Shown here: positions 26,940 through 36,600 of the stretch, piece after piece | How positions within the stretch are numbered: the first letter of the stretch is position 1 | Layout: every line of letters starts with the position of its first letter | From: Chloroflexota bacterium | GTDB lineage: Bacteria; Chloroflexota; Dehalococcoidia; Lucifugimonadales; SAR202-VII-2 | Direction of reading: 5' to 3' | Length of the DNA stretch: 64,000 nucleotides | NCBI GenBank assembly: GCA_003228115.1 | Contig: QEVV01000011.1 | Span: 1 to 64,000 of the forward strand | Translations under genes and position numbers: made by a program | Notes under the pieces: model-generated | What the model was told of the DNA's origin: nothing | What the model saw: the letters and a program-made list of their open reading frames with translations, nothing else | Databases searched by the model: none

Positions 26940-29243
26940 CTAGCGGGCTGCCTGCATAGCGCGCCACACCCGCTCAGGAGTGATGGGTGTATCCAAGTTG
27001 TCGACCCCCATCCCCGCCAAAGCGTCCATGATGGCATTCGCCACGGCTGGTGGTGATCCTACGGTCGGCAGTTCCCCCACGCCTTTGATGCCCATGGCAT
27101 TTGTCGGAGACGGCGTTTCCAGACTGTCGGTAACCAGAGTAGGCAACTCCTCCGCAATAGGTACCGCATAGTTCATAAGGCTTGCCGTGAGAGGCTGGCC
27201 ATCGGGGCTGTAGTACATCGCCTCATAGAGGGCCTGGCTGATGCCCTGCACAAGGCCTCCGTGAATCTGGCCCTCAACGACCATAGGGTTAATCAGAATG
27301 CCACAGTCATGCACGGCCGTGTAGCGGATCAGTTTCACATCCCCCGTGTCCCGGTCTACTTCTACGACAGCCACATGGGCGCCAAACCCAAAGGGGTTAG
27401 AATCGAGGGTGAAGCTGACCTTGGTATCCAAACCAGCCTCAAGGCCCTCCGGCAGCTTCTCCGGCCGGTAGGCCGCAGAAGCGAGCTCAGAGAAGGCCAT
27501 CGCCTGTTCCGGGTCGCTGGCGCTGTACACCTTTCCATCCTCAAAAACTACGTCATCGGCAGCGCATCCCAATATGTGCCCAGCTATTGCGGCCGCTTTG
27601 GCCCTTGTTTGGATGAGGGCCTCGTACATAGCCGAACCTGCAACAGCCAATCCCCTGCTTGAGGTTGTGCCGTGGCCGGACTCGAGCATATCGCTGTCGC
27701 TATGCAGAATAGTTATGCTTTCATAGGGCACACCCAAAGCATCCGCAGCAATCTGGGCAAAGGTCGTTTCCGTCCCCTGCCCATGTGGCGAAGCCTCGGT
27801 AGTAATCTTCACCGCCCCCGAAGGTTCGACGTAAACATCGGCGCGGGCGTTGCGTGTCCGTGCTGAACCTCCAGACGCCTTGACCGCGGCGGCAACGCCA
27901 ATCCCCAGCAAAGGCTCGTTCGGGCCTCGCTTTCGCTGGGCCTCGCGCCAGCCATCATGCTCAGACAACTCAAGAGCGCGGTCGAAGGCACGCTGGTAAT
28001 CGCCGGAGTCATAGGTGTAGCCCGTGGCGGTCTTATAGGGAAAGGCATCAGCTGAAATGAAGTTGCGCCGCCGCACCTCAGCGGGGTCCATCCCGATCAC
28101 ACCTGCCGCCACATCGATGATGCGTTCAGTGAGGAGCGCAGCCTCGGGGCCGCCAGCCCCTCTGTAGGGGCCGGTGGGCGGTCCATTTGTAAAAACACCC
28201 AAGACTTCAATGTCCATGACAGGTATGCCATAGGGCCCAGCGACTCTGTGAGCCGCGTTACTCAGTGGTCCTCCAGTGGACGTATAAAAGTACGCGCCCA
28301 GGTCTGCGATCATGCGGAACCGCATGCCCAGTATAGTGCCGTCGTTATTGATCGCCGCCTCGACATCGCTGGTGAAGGCCCTTCCATGCGTCGACAACAG
28401 ATTCTCGCGCCGATCCTCAGTCCACTTAACGGGGCGTCCCAGTTTCATGGAGAGAACGGACAGGGCCACCTCGTCTGACCAAAGCTCTATCTTTCTGCCA
28501 AAACCGCCTCCGACGTCCGGGGCAATGGCCCGCACTTGATCCGGCTCCAGGCCCAACATCGGGGCAAGATACCGCTTGATCTGATGTGGAACCTGGCTGG
28601 AAGTCCAGACGGTGAGCCGCTTCTCCTCGGGGGAGTAACTCGCCAACGTGGCCCTGGGCTCCATGGGAAAGGCAGAGATTCGAGGGTCGTCGTAACGGTG
28701 GCCTACAACGTGGTCAGCCTTACCAAAGGCCTCCTCTATATCGCCCTCACCTTCAAGCACCTTCATGACGACGTTGGTGCCGATATCTTCGTGCAAGATC
28801 ACCTCGTCCTTCATAGCCTGACGAGGGTCGACGACAGCGGGAAGAGGGTCGTATTCGACGACGATGTATTCCAGGGCGTCGAAGGCCAGGTACCGCTCCT
28901 CCGCCACGACGATGGCGATGGGCTCCCCGACGTAACGCACCCTGTCCGTGGCCAGAATGGGATGGGGGATCATCTTGTCTTCCTGCATCCCATCGCGCTT
29001 GACAATCATGGTCTTGTTGGGCACATCACCCAAGTCGGCTGCCGTCATCACGGCGACCACACCAGGGATGGCAAGACCGGCGGAGGCGTCGATGGACACT
29101 ATGCGGGCATGGGCACGATCGCTCCGCAGAAAGGCGGCGTGGAGGGTACCGGGGAGAACGATATCGTCGGTGAAGTTCCCGTTGCCAAGGAGCAGGCGCT
29201 CGTCTTCCGTGCGCCTCAGCGACTGACCTGTATAGGTTGCCAA
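26940..29243 (-). CDS. CoxL-like molybdopterin hydroxylase large subunit
   Basis: A 767-residue xanthine dehydrogenase/CO dehydrogenase-type large subunit. It has the N-terminal GNGNFTDDI and hammerhead domain, GGGFGRKIELWSDEVALS, and the active-site loop GPPTGPYRGAGGPEAALL. The loop is form-II-like (AYRGAGR in form II CoxL) but not identical and lacks the AYxCSFR of true CO dehydrogenase, so the substrate is probably an organic compound. The start is TTG at 29243 with GGGAGG five bases upstream. It is third in a CoxS-CoxM-CoxL operon. Confidence 0.92.
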   Translation of the reverse strand: MATYTGQSLRRTEDERLLLGNGNFTDDIVLPGTLHAAFLRSDRAHARIVSIDASAGLAIPGVVAVMTAADLGDVPNKTMIVKRDGMQEDKMIPHPILATDRVRYVGEPIAIVVAEERYLAFDALEYIVVEYDPLPAVVDPRQAMKDEVILHEDIGTNVVMKVLEGEGDIEEAFGKADHVVGHRYDDPRISAFPMEPRATLASYSPEEKRLTVWTSSQVPHQIKRYLAPMLGLEPDQVRAIAPDVGGGFGRKIELWSDEVALSVLSMKLGRPVKWTEDRRENLLSTHGRAFTSDVEAAINNDGTILGMRFRMIADLGAYFYTSTGGPLSNAAHRVAGPYGIPVMDIEVLGVFTNGPPTGPYRGAGGPEAALLTERIIDVAAGVIGMDPAEVRRRNFISADAFPYKTATGYTYDSGDYQRAFDRALELSEHDGWREAQRKRGPNEPLLGIGVAAAVKASGGSARTRNARADVYVEPSGAVKITTEASPHGQGTETTFAQIAADALGVPYESITILHSDSDMLESGHGTTSSRGLAVAGSAMYEALIQTRAKAAAIAGHILGCAADDVVFEDGKVYSASDPEQAMAFSELASAAYRPEKLPEGLEAGLDTKVSFTLDSNPFGFGAHVAVVEVDRDTGDVKLIRYTAVHDCGILINPMVVEGQIHGGLVQGISQALYEAMYYSPDGQPLTASLMNYAVPIAEELPTLVTDSLETPSPTNAMGIKGVGELPTVGSPPAVANAIMDALAGMGVDNLDTPITPERVWRAMQAAR

Positions 29244-29265
29244 TCTTCCTCCCGATGGGGCGGTT

Positions 29266-30135
29266 TTAGTCAGCGACCCGCTGAACGGCTTCGGCCAAAG
29301 CCCTCGCAGCGAATACGGAGGTCAGGTGCCTCCTATACTCAGCGGAGCCATGAATGTCTTCCAAGAATTCGATTCCGTGACCCGCTTTGCGGGCGGCAGT
29401 TTGGAAATTTTCCTGAGTTGGAGCCTTGCCTTCCAGATACCGCTCCGCCCTCTTGGATCGAGCGGCTTTGGGGCCTGCGCCGGTTATGCCCAGGCGCACT
29501 CGTTCACAAAGGCCGTCGGCTCCCAATGTCACCACGGCCGCCGCACCCACGACCGCGAAGTGAGACGCCTTGTTGGCAAACTTGCGGTACGAGGTTCCTG
29601 TCCGGAGGGGCAACGCAGGCAGCGTGATTTCAGAAATTACCTCTGACGGGCCCATTGCCGTGGTATAGGCATCGACAAAGAAGCGGTCCGCAGCAATGTG
29701 CCTTGCCCTGGCGCCTCCAGTTGTATTGATGCGCGCCTCAAGGGCCACCAGCAATGCCGGAAGGTCCGCCGCCGGGTCCGCGTGGGCTGCTGATCCGCCA
29801 ATGGTGCCCTTATTGCGCACTTGAACGTCAGCAATCAGATCAATGGCTTCCACGATGAAAGGAGCATACCGCCTCACGAGCGATGAGGCTTCCAATTCGT
29901 GGTAGGTGGTCATCGCTCCGATGGCAAGCCCCCCGTCCTGCTCTTTTATATAGGCGAGTCCGGAAACACGCCTCAGGTCTATCAGGTGGGGAACATCGGC
30001 AAGGCGCAGCTTCATCATTGGAATGAGACTCTGGCCACCAGCCAAGACCTTGGCGTCATCGCCAAAGCGGCGCATCAGAGCCGTAGCTTCTTTCAAGGTA
30101 GCTGGGGCGTGGTATTCGAAGGCAGCAGGAATCAT
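29266..30135 (-). CDS. CoxM-like FAD-binding subunit
   Basis: A 289-residue FAD-binding subunit of a molybdenum hydroxylase, starting IPAAFEYHAPATLKEA. It has the two FAD-binding loops, AGGQSLIPMMKLRL (about 32-45) and the TIGGSAAHADPAADLPA segment (about 111-127). It passes electrons from the 2Fe-2S subunit to the final acceptor. Its ATG overlaps the coxS stop codon (TAATG), which indicates translational coupling. It ends 22 bases before the large subunit gene. Confidence 0.95.
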   Translation of the reverse strand: MIPAAFEYHAPATLKEATALMRRFGDDAKVLAGGQSLIPMMKLRLADVPHLIDLRRVSGLAYIKEQDGGLAIGAMTTYHELEASSLVRRYAPFIVEAIDLIADVQVRNKGTIGGSAAHADPAADLPALLVALEARINTTGGARARHIAADRFFVDAYTTAMGPSEVISEITLPALPLRTGTSYRKFANKASHFAVVGAAAVVTLGADGLCERVRLGITGAGPKAARSKRAERYLEGKAPTQENFQTAARKAGHGIEFLEDIHGSAEYRRHLTSVFAARALAEAVQRVAD

Positions 30136-30611
30136 TAGGCTTCCTCACGCAACCTTCGGGCAGCATCTCGGGCCGACCTGACGATGTTTTCGTAGCCGGT
30201 ACATCTGCAAATGTTGCCTGCAATACCGTGACGTATCTCTTCATCAGTGGGGTCTGGATTGCGTTCCAGCACCTGGCTCAGTGTCATGATCATGCCTGGA
30301 GTGCAATAGCCGCACTGAAGACCATGCTCTTCATGGAAGGCTTCCTGGATGGGGTGGAGTTTGCCGTCCTTGGCCATCCCCTCAATCGTTACTATGGTTG
30401 CGCCGTCTGCCTGAACGGCGAAGGCCGTGCAGGATTTGATGGCCAGACCGTCCATCGTGACAGTGCAAGCGCCGCACTGGCTTGTATCGCAGCCGATGTG
30501 AGTACCGGTCAGCTCTAACACTTCCCGCAGAAAGTGAACAAGGAGAAGGCGCGGCTCGACTTCTCGAGTGTAACCGGTGCCGTTGACGGTCAAGGTAATC
30601 GTGTGCGCCAA
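30135..30611 (-). CDS. CoxS-like 2Fe-2S subunit
   Basis: About 158 residues carrying two 2Fe-2S clusters: the plant-type cluster [10 protein letters not shown] and the helical cluster C.YCTPGM...GNICRCTGY. It is the electron-transfer subunit of the hydroxylase. The open frame extends to 30710, but those extra 33 residues are not family-like. TTG at 30611 with TGGAG upstream gives the normal length (GTG at 30623 is an alternative). It is the first gene of the operon and is divergent from the gene at 30783. Confidence 0.93.
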   Translation of the reverse strand: MAHTITLTVNGTGYTREVEPRLLLVHFLREVLELTGTHIGCDTSQCGACTVTMDGLAIKSCTAFAVQADGATIVTIEGMAKDGKLHPIQEAFHEEHGLQCGYCTPGMIMTLSQVLERNPDPTDEEIRHGIAGNICRCTGYENIVRSARDAARRLREEA

Positions 30612-30782
30612 AGGATGCTCCACTGCAGGATTCAGATCAATGCCACGAGACCGCGCTCCACGCCTAGCGGCAGTCGGCACCAAGATACCGGCACAAGGGC
30701 CGGATGTCAAAAGGAGACAGAGGCCGCCGCTTCCGCTAGAATGGCCCGCACATCAATGAAAGGTACGTATTGAGGAGGCCCC

Positions 30783-31526
30783 ATGGCTAGCGACGGAAAG
30801 GTTCGGATAGGCTTCATCGCACCCAGGTTCACCACACTCCTGGAGCCTCATCTGCTGAGCATCATGCCAGATGAAGTTTCTCTTGAAATTGAGTGCATCG
30901 GCGTCGCTGATGACAACCCCCTTGTTACAGACCTCTACGACCTCAGCGAGACGAAGGGGACTTACGTTGAGCGCACCGCCCAGGCTGTCAAGGATCGCGG
31001 TTGGGAGGGGGTCAATATCAGCGGCGCACCTGTGGAGCTGCTCAATCCAGGCCTGCTGGATGAACTGAGGCAGGCAATACCCGTGCCTGTCATCACCGCC
31101 ATCCGGGCCTGCAGGGCTGCATTGCAGGCCCTAGAGGTTAGCCGCGTACTACTCATCACGCCGTTCGACGACAACTTCGACGGTGGGATATCGGGGCTTC
31201 TAAAAGAAGGGGGAATAGAGGCCACCTACCCGACCTCGAAGCCCTTCACGCATTTCGGGGTGGGCTGGCAAATGAACAAGGGTGAGGCTCGCGTCTTTAT
31301 CAAGAACTGTTTTGACCAGGCCGGCAAGGTAGACGCCGTCTATTTCCAAGGCCCTCTTAGTGAGCACGTCGCGATGCTCCAGCAGGTCGAAGATGAGTAC
31401 GGTGTACCAGCCATATCTAGCCTGGCTACATGGTCGTGGTACCTGCTCTCAACTCTGGGGAAAAGCTATAGCCTGAAGGGAGCGGGCACGCTGTTCGCAG
31501 AGTGGCCCAAGCTGAAAGAAGCGTAA
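30783..31526 (+). CDS. Maleate isomerase / Asp-Glu racemase superfamily protein, no catalytic cysteines seen
   Basis: A 247-residue protein matching the maleate cis-trans isomerase / arylmalonate decarboxylase group in length and layout (start KVRIGFIAPRFTTLLEPHL, GVADDNPLVTDLYDL, PVPVITAIRACRAALQAL, GVGWQMNKGEARVF). The two usual active-site cysteine positions read NISGAP and YFQGPL here, without cysteine. It may use another mechanism or be a non-enzymatic binder. ATG at 30783 has a GAGGAGG site. It is divergent from the CoxSML operon and is probably controlled from the shared spacer. Confidence 0.78.
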   Translation: MASDGKVRIGFIAPRFTTLLEPHLLSIMPDEVSLEIECIGVADDNPLVTDLYDLSETKGTYVERTAQAVKDRGWEGVNISGAPVELLNPGLLDELRQAIPVPVITAIRACRAALQALEVSRVLLITPFDDNFDGGISGLLKEGGIEATYPTSKPFTHFGVGWQMNKGEARVFIKNCFDQAGKVDAVYFQGPLSEHVAMLQQVEDEYGVPAISSLATWSWYLLSTLGKSYSLKGAGTLFAEWPKLKEA

Positions 31527-31560
31527 GGAACGACAATCCAATTCCAGGACTCGAGGTTCA

Positions 31561-31936
31561 ATGTCTGGCACCTTGGCCATCGCGAACCGCTTCAACGACG
31601 CCATGAACAATCACGACGTGGACGCCTTGACGTCACAGATGGCTGAAATTGCACTCGAGAGCACCTCTCCCGCGGAACCGCTGCACGTCGCACATACAGC
31701 GTGAGGGAACTGTGGAAGGAGCGCTTCGCCTCGGGGCCACGTTCTCAGCCTATTACGTGATCGAAAGCGGCGACAGATGCGTAGTCCAGTGGCGCTACGA
31801 ATGGGTCGATGAGCGGGGAAGACCGGGCACATCCAAGGAGTCGACGTATTTAAGCGAGGGACGGGAAGGTGACGAAGAGGCTTTCCTACGTGAAAGGCTA
31901 CCGAAAAGGTGGTACTCCCGGCCGAATTTGAACCTG
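31561..31936 (+). pseudogene. SnoaL/NTF2-like protein, frameshifted
   Basis: ATG at 31561 opens a SnoaL-like start (LAIANRFNDAMNNHDVDALTSQM). The frame is then lost near 31700. Family-like sequence resumes in a second frame (CVVQWRYEWVDERGRPG) and in a third (RDGKVTKRLSYVKGYRK). At least two frameshifts are needed. The last reading ends at a TGA that lies inside the tRNA-Arg-like fragment, so the 3' end has been rebuilt by the island junction. Probably dead. Confidence 0.7.
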
Positions 31937-31956
31937 CGACACTCGGTTCCGAAGAC
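31910..31956 (-). repeat. tRNA-Arg 3'-part fragment, candidate distal attachment site
   Basis: Forty of 47 bases match the 3' part (CCA end, acceptor, T-arm, anticodon loop) of the intact tRNA-Arg at 63413-63488, in the same orientation. Similarity stops at the anticodon arm. The last 15 bases (CTCGGTTCCGAAGAC) are identical. A truncated same-strand tRNA 3' copy at distance is what tRNA-targeting integrases leave at the far end of an island. Confidence 0.78.
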
Positions 31957-32164
31957 AGGAATGGAACCCGCATCTACCCATGACTAGATAGGGGCATATA
32001 AGCCCTGCCCAACCCCTGAGGCGGGACAGCCACGGAGCGAGATGGAAGATCCGCACCGCCAACCTCAGGACGATAACTGGATGAATGGCCCCCCAGACTT
32101 TCGTGATCCCCTGCCGTGATCCAGTGACCCCGTGCCCAAGACCCTTTGACCATACCCTGCCAGG

Positions 32165-32386
32165 CTATCGTTGGCGCTCTAGTTCTCTCCTCTCACCCCT
32201 CCACTGCTCATAGGCCTCTGACCACTCAAGCGTGGCGTAGAGGCCCATAGCTATCTTCGTCACCCTTCCGCCCAATGCCATCCATCGCAGCCTATCCCTT
32301 ATGTTGGCGATCCCCAGGCCGGTTGCTGCCGCAATACCCTCGACCCCCGTAGGACCGTGCAACCGCAACGCCTCCAGGATCTTGCC
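32165..32386 (-). pseudogene. Winged-helix fragment of a mobile element
   Basis: An open stretch of about 73 residues, ILEALRLHGPTGVEGIAAATG followed by a recognition-helix-like IRDRLRWMALGGRV, is a helix-turn-helix module. It has a TAA directly upstream and no ATG; a TTG at 32368 is the only start. Such modules form the C-termini of phage or plasmid replication proteins. Its neighbour on the other strand is a RepA-like remnant, so both are read as decayed element genes. Confidence 0.5.
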
Positions 32387-33075
32387 TTACGTTGGCGCGT
32401 GTCCTTGTCATCGAGGCATCCAAGACCTCCATCCGGGATGTTCCTCGCAAAAGAGTGGCCAACCATGGAGCCCGGCTTCATCAAGCAGCTAGAGGGGTTC
32501 CTGGACGGCCCAAGGCTCATCGTTATAGATGTGCTCCAGCGGATACTCGTCCACAAGGGGCAGGGTAACGCGTACACGGAAGACTATGACGTCATGAAGC
32601 CACTGCACGAGCTAGCCCGAGCTAGGGGGATTACAGTCTTGGGCATCCACCATACACGCCAAGGGGGCCAAGTCGGATGACATCAAGGAGACTGTCAGCC
32701 ACTCCTTCGGCATCACTGGCGCAGCGGACAGTCTCCTTGTCCTAAAAAGGGGAGAGTCACGCTACGGCAAACTATATGTCACGGGTCGAGACATCGAAAA
32801 GGAGGAAGAGTTAGCCGTTTGTCATGTTAAAGATGACTACTGCATCATCGTGGGCGAGGCAGATCAGCAACCCAAAGGTGCCCAGCCGCGGGTAATCCTG
32901 GATCTCCTTGCACAAAGGAGGCGGATGACTCCCAGAGAGATCGCCGAAGCCCTCGAGAAAAACAGTTCAACCGGTCAAAACTCTTCTCGGTCGGATGCAG
33001 GAGTATGACTCGCTCGAAAATCAGGGAGGGCGGTACTCGTTGCCCTCGACTGAGGCCGACGAAGCTGTAGTCTGA
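32357..33075 (+). pseudogene. RepA/DnaB-like AAA ATPase of a mobile element, frameshifted
   Basis: The recognisable core is LFLDG-type RLIVIDVLQRIL (Walker B), ARARGITVLGIHHT, then after a frameshift near 32665 SDDIKETVSHSFGITGAADSLLVLKR and GKLYVTGRDIE. After another frameshift near 32968 comes VKTLLGRMQEYDSLENQGG, ending at TGA 33073-33075. This is the layout of the phage/plasmid RepA-like (AAA_25) ATPases with a C-terminal winged helix. The Walker A part is missing. It lies just inside the tRNA-Arg fragment, where replication genes of an integrated element would sit. Confidence 0.75.
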
Positions 33076-33303
33076 GTAAACCCTAGCCTCTGTCGACCCC
33101 ATAGCCGGGTCTATCTATCGCTACTGGAGGGAGAACCCGTCGCAGGCGAGCTGGTTTTAACTCAGGTGAATCTGCGACTTCGTCTGGGGATCGAATCTCG
33201 TTCGACGCCACGTCGGTCTACAGGGTTTACCCACGCCTACCCAAATCTACACGCTGATCAGAAGGACGTCGGTCACTTTCCTAAGCACCGTAACACCTCT
33301 CCA

Positions 33304-33383
33304 AAGCTGCTATGAGCCCGAGCGAACGCCCCAGCCCATCAACCCCAATGGTTTCCGATGTGTAGTAGCCCACCCTCATATCG
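33304..33383 (-). pseudogene. Inverted remnant of the 50-aa propeller repeat
   Basis: Read on the minus strand this gives VGYYTSETIGVDGLG and GLIAA, about half of one repeat unit of the lipoprotein at 58095-59618. No start and no surrounding frame remain. Confidence 0.7.
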
Positions 33384-33543
33384 CGGTGCCGGTTGCTTAT
33401 CCTAGTCTCCGTCTATTTTAGGGAAGGATTTTTAGACGTTCCTAGAGACTCGCGACCGACCACGCTGGGGGATGGCTGTGTCCAGACACATCTATGGTTC
33501 GGAGGAATCCCAGTAAGCTCGAAGCAACCAAAGAACCCTACAA

Positions 33544-33588
33544 TTCATTCGACCCCGGTTCTGCCAGGCAGAACCGGGGTCGAATGAA
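33544..33588. terminator. Perfect 22-bp inverted repeat downstream of the subtilase
   Basis: Two 22-base arms (TTCATTCGACCCCGG.. and complement) are separated by one base. It lies 55 bases after the minus-strand subtilase stop. No T-run is present. It could end transcription, form a cruciform or be a remnant of an element end. The rest of the 33.08-33.64 kb gap holds no other recognisable gene. Confidence 0.7.
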
Positions 33589-33642
33589 CGCCAAGCATCT
33601 AACGGCGCATACTGCGTCTTATCTCTCGCAGCAGGGAAAGGC

Positions 33643-36600
33643 TTACCCGAGAACGTCTCCCGGGCTTTCGCTGAGGCCCAGGTTCACCGCTATCCGGATC
33701 AAGTCCAAGATATCAATATACCCATCATTGTTCGCATCCCCGAAAAGGAGTTGAGCGGAAATAGTTCTGGTTGCTCCGCTGGCCAGATCAAAATCGACGC
33801 TCGCTGGCAAATGGTACGAATAGCTTGTGGAAGCGTTGTACGAACCGGGCGATAGCCACACGGAGAATCTTCCGTGTGGATCGGTCACAGCGGAAGCAGT
33901 TACGGGCCCCTCGAACTGCACGGCGATGCCGCGATGATCTGTTTGGCCCTGCAATGTGATGGTGCCAACCGCTCTTGACATTTGTATGCCCAAACTGACG
34001 GGCACAACAAGGTCGGGAGTACGGGGGTCGTTGCTCATGAAAACGATATCGGCACTGTAGGCGCCCCTTTCTAAGCCAGTGGCATCGATGGTCACAGTCA
34101 CGTCCAAGCTTTGTCCGGCCTCAATCTGCCCGGTAACCGGTTCTACACGCAACCAGCTTGGTCCAACGGCCCCTATTGCAAGGCCTGACACAGCCGGTAA
34201 CACACCGATTTCTCCTATAATTTCGCCGCTAACGGGGTTAACTATGACGTGACCCATAGTCTCACCAAAGCCCACTACCAACGATTCGCCGTCAAAGGCA
34301 AGGCCGTAGATCCGCCTGTTTGAATCCGCAAAGGCCACCCCTAAGACTTCGCCTGTACTGGTATCGATTTGAACCACTTCTTGGAATGCACTAACACCAA
34401 ACACTGTTCCCGCTGGTCCTGCGCCCAAGCCACCTATGAGGTTGCGATCCACGGTCACGGAACCCAAGACGGCCCCGCTATCTGGATCGATGGAAATAAT
34501 CTCGTCGTTGTCCGAGTCTTGGGCATACAGGACGCCATCTCCGAAGGCCAATCCATCAATCACGCCGTCTGAAGGAGCATCGAAGATTGCTACTACCACT
34601 CCGTCGTGGTCCATCTTAAATATTCGATTTGAACCCTGCGCATTGAGAAAAAAGATGAACTCACGATTGGCTGCTAGACCATCGGCCGCCATGCTTGCGC
34701 CTTCAGGGGTTGAGATTATCTCTACGCTCCCAGACCTAGGGTCCACGCGCCAGATGGTAGTTGGTCCTGTGATGGCGTACAGGTGGGCAGACAGCAAATC
34801 CACACCTGTCACGGGTGGCTGGACTTCCAAGGTTAAGGATAGCGAGCCAGAATCACCACCGTAGCCGCCCACCTGGAGGTAATAGTTTTGGCCGGCCACT
34901 GCCATGAATTTTATTTCAGACTGAAGGCCATCGGTATCGTCGTTGCAGGCCACAGATTCAAGGGAAGCAAGATCGTCCCCTCCTGTGTAGGCCGCCAAAA
35001 TAGTATCAAAGCCGCTTCCAAAGGTATTGGCAGTTAGGAGCCTGTCTTGCTGCAGGTTTATTTCGTACCACACCGTTTTACCTACGTTCACGCACAGCGG
35101 CTCGTTGTCTTCCATACCAGCCTCAGAGGTATCGACATCGTCCGAGAATGGAAGATCTTGTATGGCGGTGCCCGGGAACAGGTCATTGACAGCTAATGTT
35201 CGGGCCTTCCCAGCGAAAGAATAACCGGAGGTGCCCCGGGGAGTTGAAAGGGACGCAGGATTCGGCTGTGCACCGCCGTCGGCTTCAGGCGGCCGACTTG
35301 TTTCCCTGACTCCGATGTCAAAGGCCAGTGTGCCCTCTCCTGAATTGGAAACAGTCACGACGCGTGTAGCACTTTCGCCCTCGCCCAGCCCCACTTCGAG
35401 CGTCTCGGGCTCTACGCCGATATTGGGAGCCAGAAGGGTCATTTGGACAGCCACCGACACTCTCGGATCAACGGGGTCGTTGCTGTCGACAAAAACCTGA
35501 CCTTCGACCACCCGCCGATTTTCTCCCTGCTCCAGATCCACCCCATTGCCATTAAGCCTAATCTGGATTTCCACTGAGGAATCAGGGTCAACAAGACCCG
35601 ATGTTGGGTTCGTGGTCATCCATGTTGCGCTTTCATTTGTCGAGAGATCCACCGTGGACAGATCGAATCGGAGCACACCTGCCGCTTCGCCAGAAGAAGG
35701 GTTGCTTATCGTCATGGTAGCTGTCAGAGCCTGTCCCGCAGTTATTTCTTCTTCGAAATTCTCGGGCGTTACTTCAACATCAGGTGGTATTCCCTCACCT
35801 ACGGTAAGGGTTAGGGGAACCTGGATGGTTCCTTCATCTGGGTCGTCACTCTCTATGACAATCATCGCTTCGTGCGTACCCACTTCCAAGCTTCTGTCGC
35901 AGTTCAGCGTGACCGTCACCGCTTGACCCTCACTCGCCTGCAATGCTCCAGAAGACGGTTCGAAGCACAGCCAGTCAGGAGAGGACTGTATTTCTGCTTC
36001 TCCGAACGCCGCCTTGATTTGCTCGTCGATGAAGTCAAGGGAGGCACCCAGCGGTATGGGATATATGGGGATTGCGTTACTGTTCGAACGGGAGTCAACC
36101 GCAGATGACGCAGTCTGGCCTGTCTCATTTGCCCCTACGGAATAACTCAGCTCCCCAGCACCAACGTTATCAATCTGAAGGGTTGTGGTCTTAGTAACGA
36201 ATTGAAGAACATCTTCGTCGAACGAATCGGGTGACACTTCAATTTCCCCGAACTGTTCCAGTTTAAACAGATAGGGAACCGTCATCACCCCCATAGTCGA
36301 ACTGGCATCCATCACTCCCGCAGTCGAACTGGCGTCTTCTGTGAATTCGATGTGAATCCTTCCTTCGTACCAGCCTTCCACTTCATCACCTATAGGGCCG
36401 ACATCAAACGCGATGGTAGTCGTGCCGTCGGCATCCAGTGTGAGCGTAGTGGGTTCGACGCTAACAACCTCGGTCGTCGAGCCGTCTACAGTAGTAATGG
36501 CTGAAAGGTTCACGTTCATGACTTTGCCCGAGTGGTTTGAAAGGACAACAGTCGAACTGGCGCTTTCCCCTGTAGTTAGGAGCCCATAACTCAAGCTGGA

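Noticed and set aside
26940-30611. Annotation of coxSML as aerobic CO dehydrogenase
   Set aside because: The large subunit lacks the AYxCSFR loop of true CO dehydrogenase, so only the family is assigned.
33170-33260. TTCGATCC and GGGTTTACCC words resembling the region around tRNA fragment C
   Set aside because: Matches are short, the arms do not fold and the order differs.
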